This document shows positions 5,943 to 6,172 of a stretch of 6,172 nt of DNA, piece after piece. The position numbers were made by a program, and so were the translations under genes. How positions within the stretch are numbered: the stretch's first letter is position 1; every line of letters begins with the position of its first letter. Location: positions 1 through 6,172 of the forward strand of contig JAJZWG010000038.1 of the NCBI GenBank assembly GCA_021846795.1, given 5' to 3'. Under the pieces are notes generated by a model that was not told where the DNA came from, ran no database searches, and saw only the letters and a program-made list of their open reading frames with translations. This stretch comes from a bacterium. GTDB lineage: Bacteria; Patescibacteriota; Saccharimonadia; Saccharimonadales; UBA4665.

Positions 5943-6172
5943 ATGGCTAGTGAGATAACCAATCGAAAACCTCATAATAAAAAACATCTTTTTTTAAAGA
6001 TTTTTCTTGTTTTAATTGTTGTCATTTATTTTGCTATTAATATGTCAATTAATTTAAGTTACGCAGTTCAACCTTCTAAAAATCTCAATCATAACTTAAT
6101 TTTATCTTTTAAACCTAAAAACCAACCAACTTGGATTAATAATGTTGAAAGTGCTATGACTATTAATGGTCA
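5943..6172 (+). CDS. N-terminus of an exported or membrane-anchored protein, truncated by window end
   Basis: An open frame starts at ATG 5943, with an in-frame TAA at 5937-5939 just upstream. It continues through the right edge (76 full codons). A basic N-terminal region (RK at 8-9, KKH at 13-15) leads into a hydrophobic segment (about 16-32), followed by SYA at 39-41, a plausible signal peptidase I site before Val42. The segment after it contains NQPTWINNVESAMTING. Export through Sec, with or without retention as an anchor, is likely. Too little is visible to name a family. It is divergent from the lemA operon and lacks a Shine-Dalgarno, so it may be leaderless. Confidence 0.75.
   Translation, partial: MASEITNRKPHNKKHLFLKIFLVLIVVIYFAINMSINLSYAVQPSKNLNHNLILSFKPKNQPTWINNVESAMTING

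Noticed and set aside
1..6172. CRISPR array, insertion sequence or transposase
   Set aside because: No regularly spaced repeats, terminal inverted repeats or transposase-like frames are visible; the genes are housekeeping or surface genes in compact order.
1..6172. Recoded genetic code (TGA as Trp or Gly)
   Set aside because: All genes read through at expected length without in-frame TGA, Trp positions use TGG and Gly uses GGN.

Overview
The window is strongly AT-rich bacterial DNA carrying six protein genes. Five lie on the minus strand and one runs off the right edge on the plus strand. Only TAA (three) and TAG (one) stops close the four complete genes. No gene needs TGA read as an amino acid and Trp is TGG, so the ordinary bacterial code fits; mycoplasma-type and gracilibacterial codes are unlikely. 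A compact LemA-HtpX pair, a divergent cysteine-poor NAD-dependent ligase, tightly packed genes and Sec-secreted proteins rich in Asn/Ser/Thr/Tyr would suit a small-genome lineage such as the Patescibacteria (CPR). That placement is an inference, not proven by any marker gene here.

Layout, read in the minus-strand direction of transcription from right to left. A promoter with a perfect extended -10 (about 5835-5827) precedes lemA (5790-5203, membrane-anchored helical protein). A 12-bp gap leads to htpX (5190-4279, membrane zinc metalloprotease), and 3 bp later comes a six-helix membrane protein of unknown function (4275-3334). Its end overlaps by 20 bp the start of ligA (3353-1341, DNA ligase). 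After 42 bp with no visible terminator, a large secreted protein begins (1298, open through the left edge). No gap from lemA to ligA exceeds 12 bp, so these four genes are probably one operon; the secreted gene may be read through. lemA and htpX are frequent neighbours in bacteria and belong to envelope upkeep. The link to ligA is probably only positional.

The 152-bp gap 5791-5942 is a divergent control region. It holds the lemA promoter, an imperfect AT-rich inverted repeat, and a perfect 10-bp direct repeat that supplies two TATAAT boxes to the plus-strand gene at 5943. The second box would place the transcript start on the ATG itself, so that mRNA may be leaderless. The plus-strand gene shows only its N-terminus, a signal peptide or signal anchor.

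The most notable signal is in LigA. The catalytic lysine and most nucleotidyltransferase motifs are intact. All four cysteines of the usual zinc finger are gone, although both flanks align, and a normally invariant Tyr of the NAD-recognition domain Ia is Ala. I found no CRISPR array, tRNA, rRNA or mobile element.
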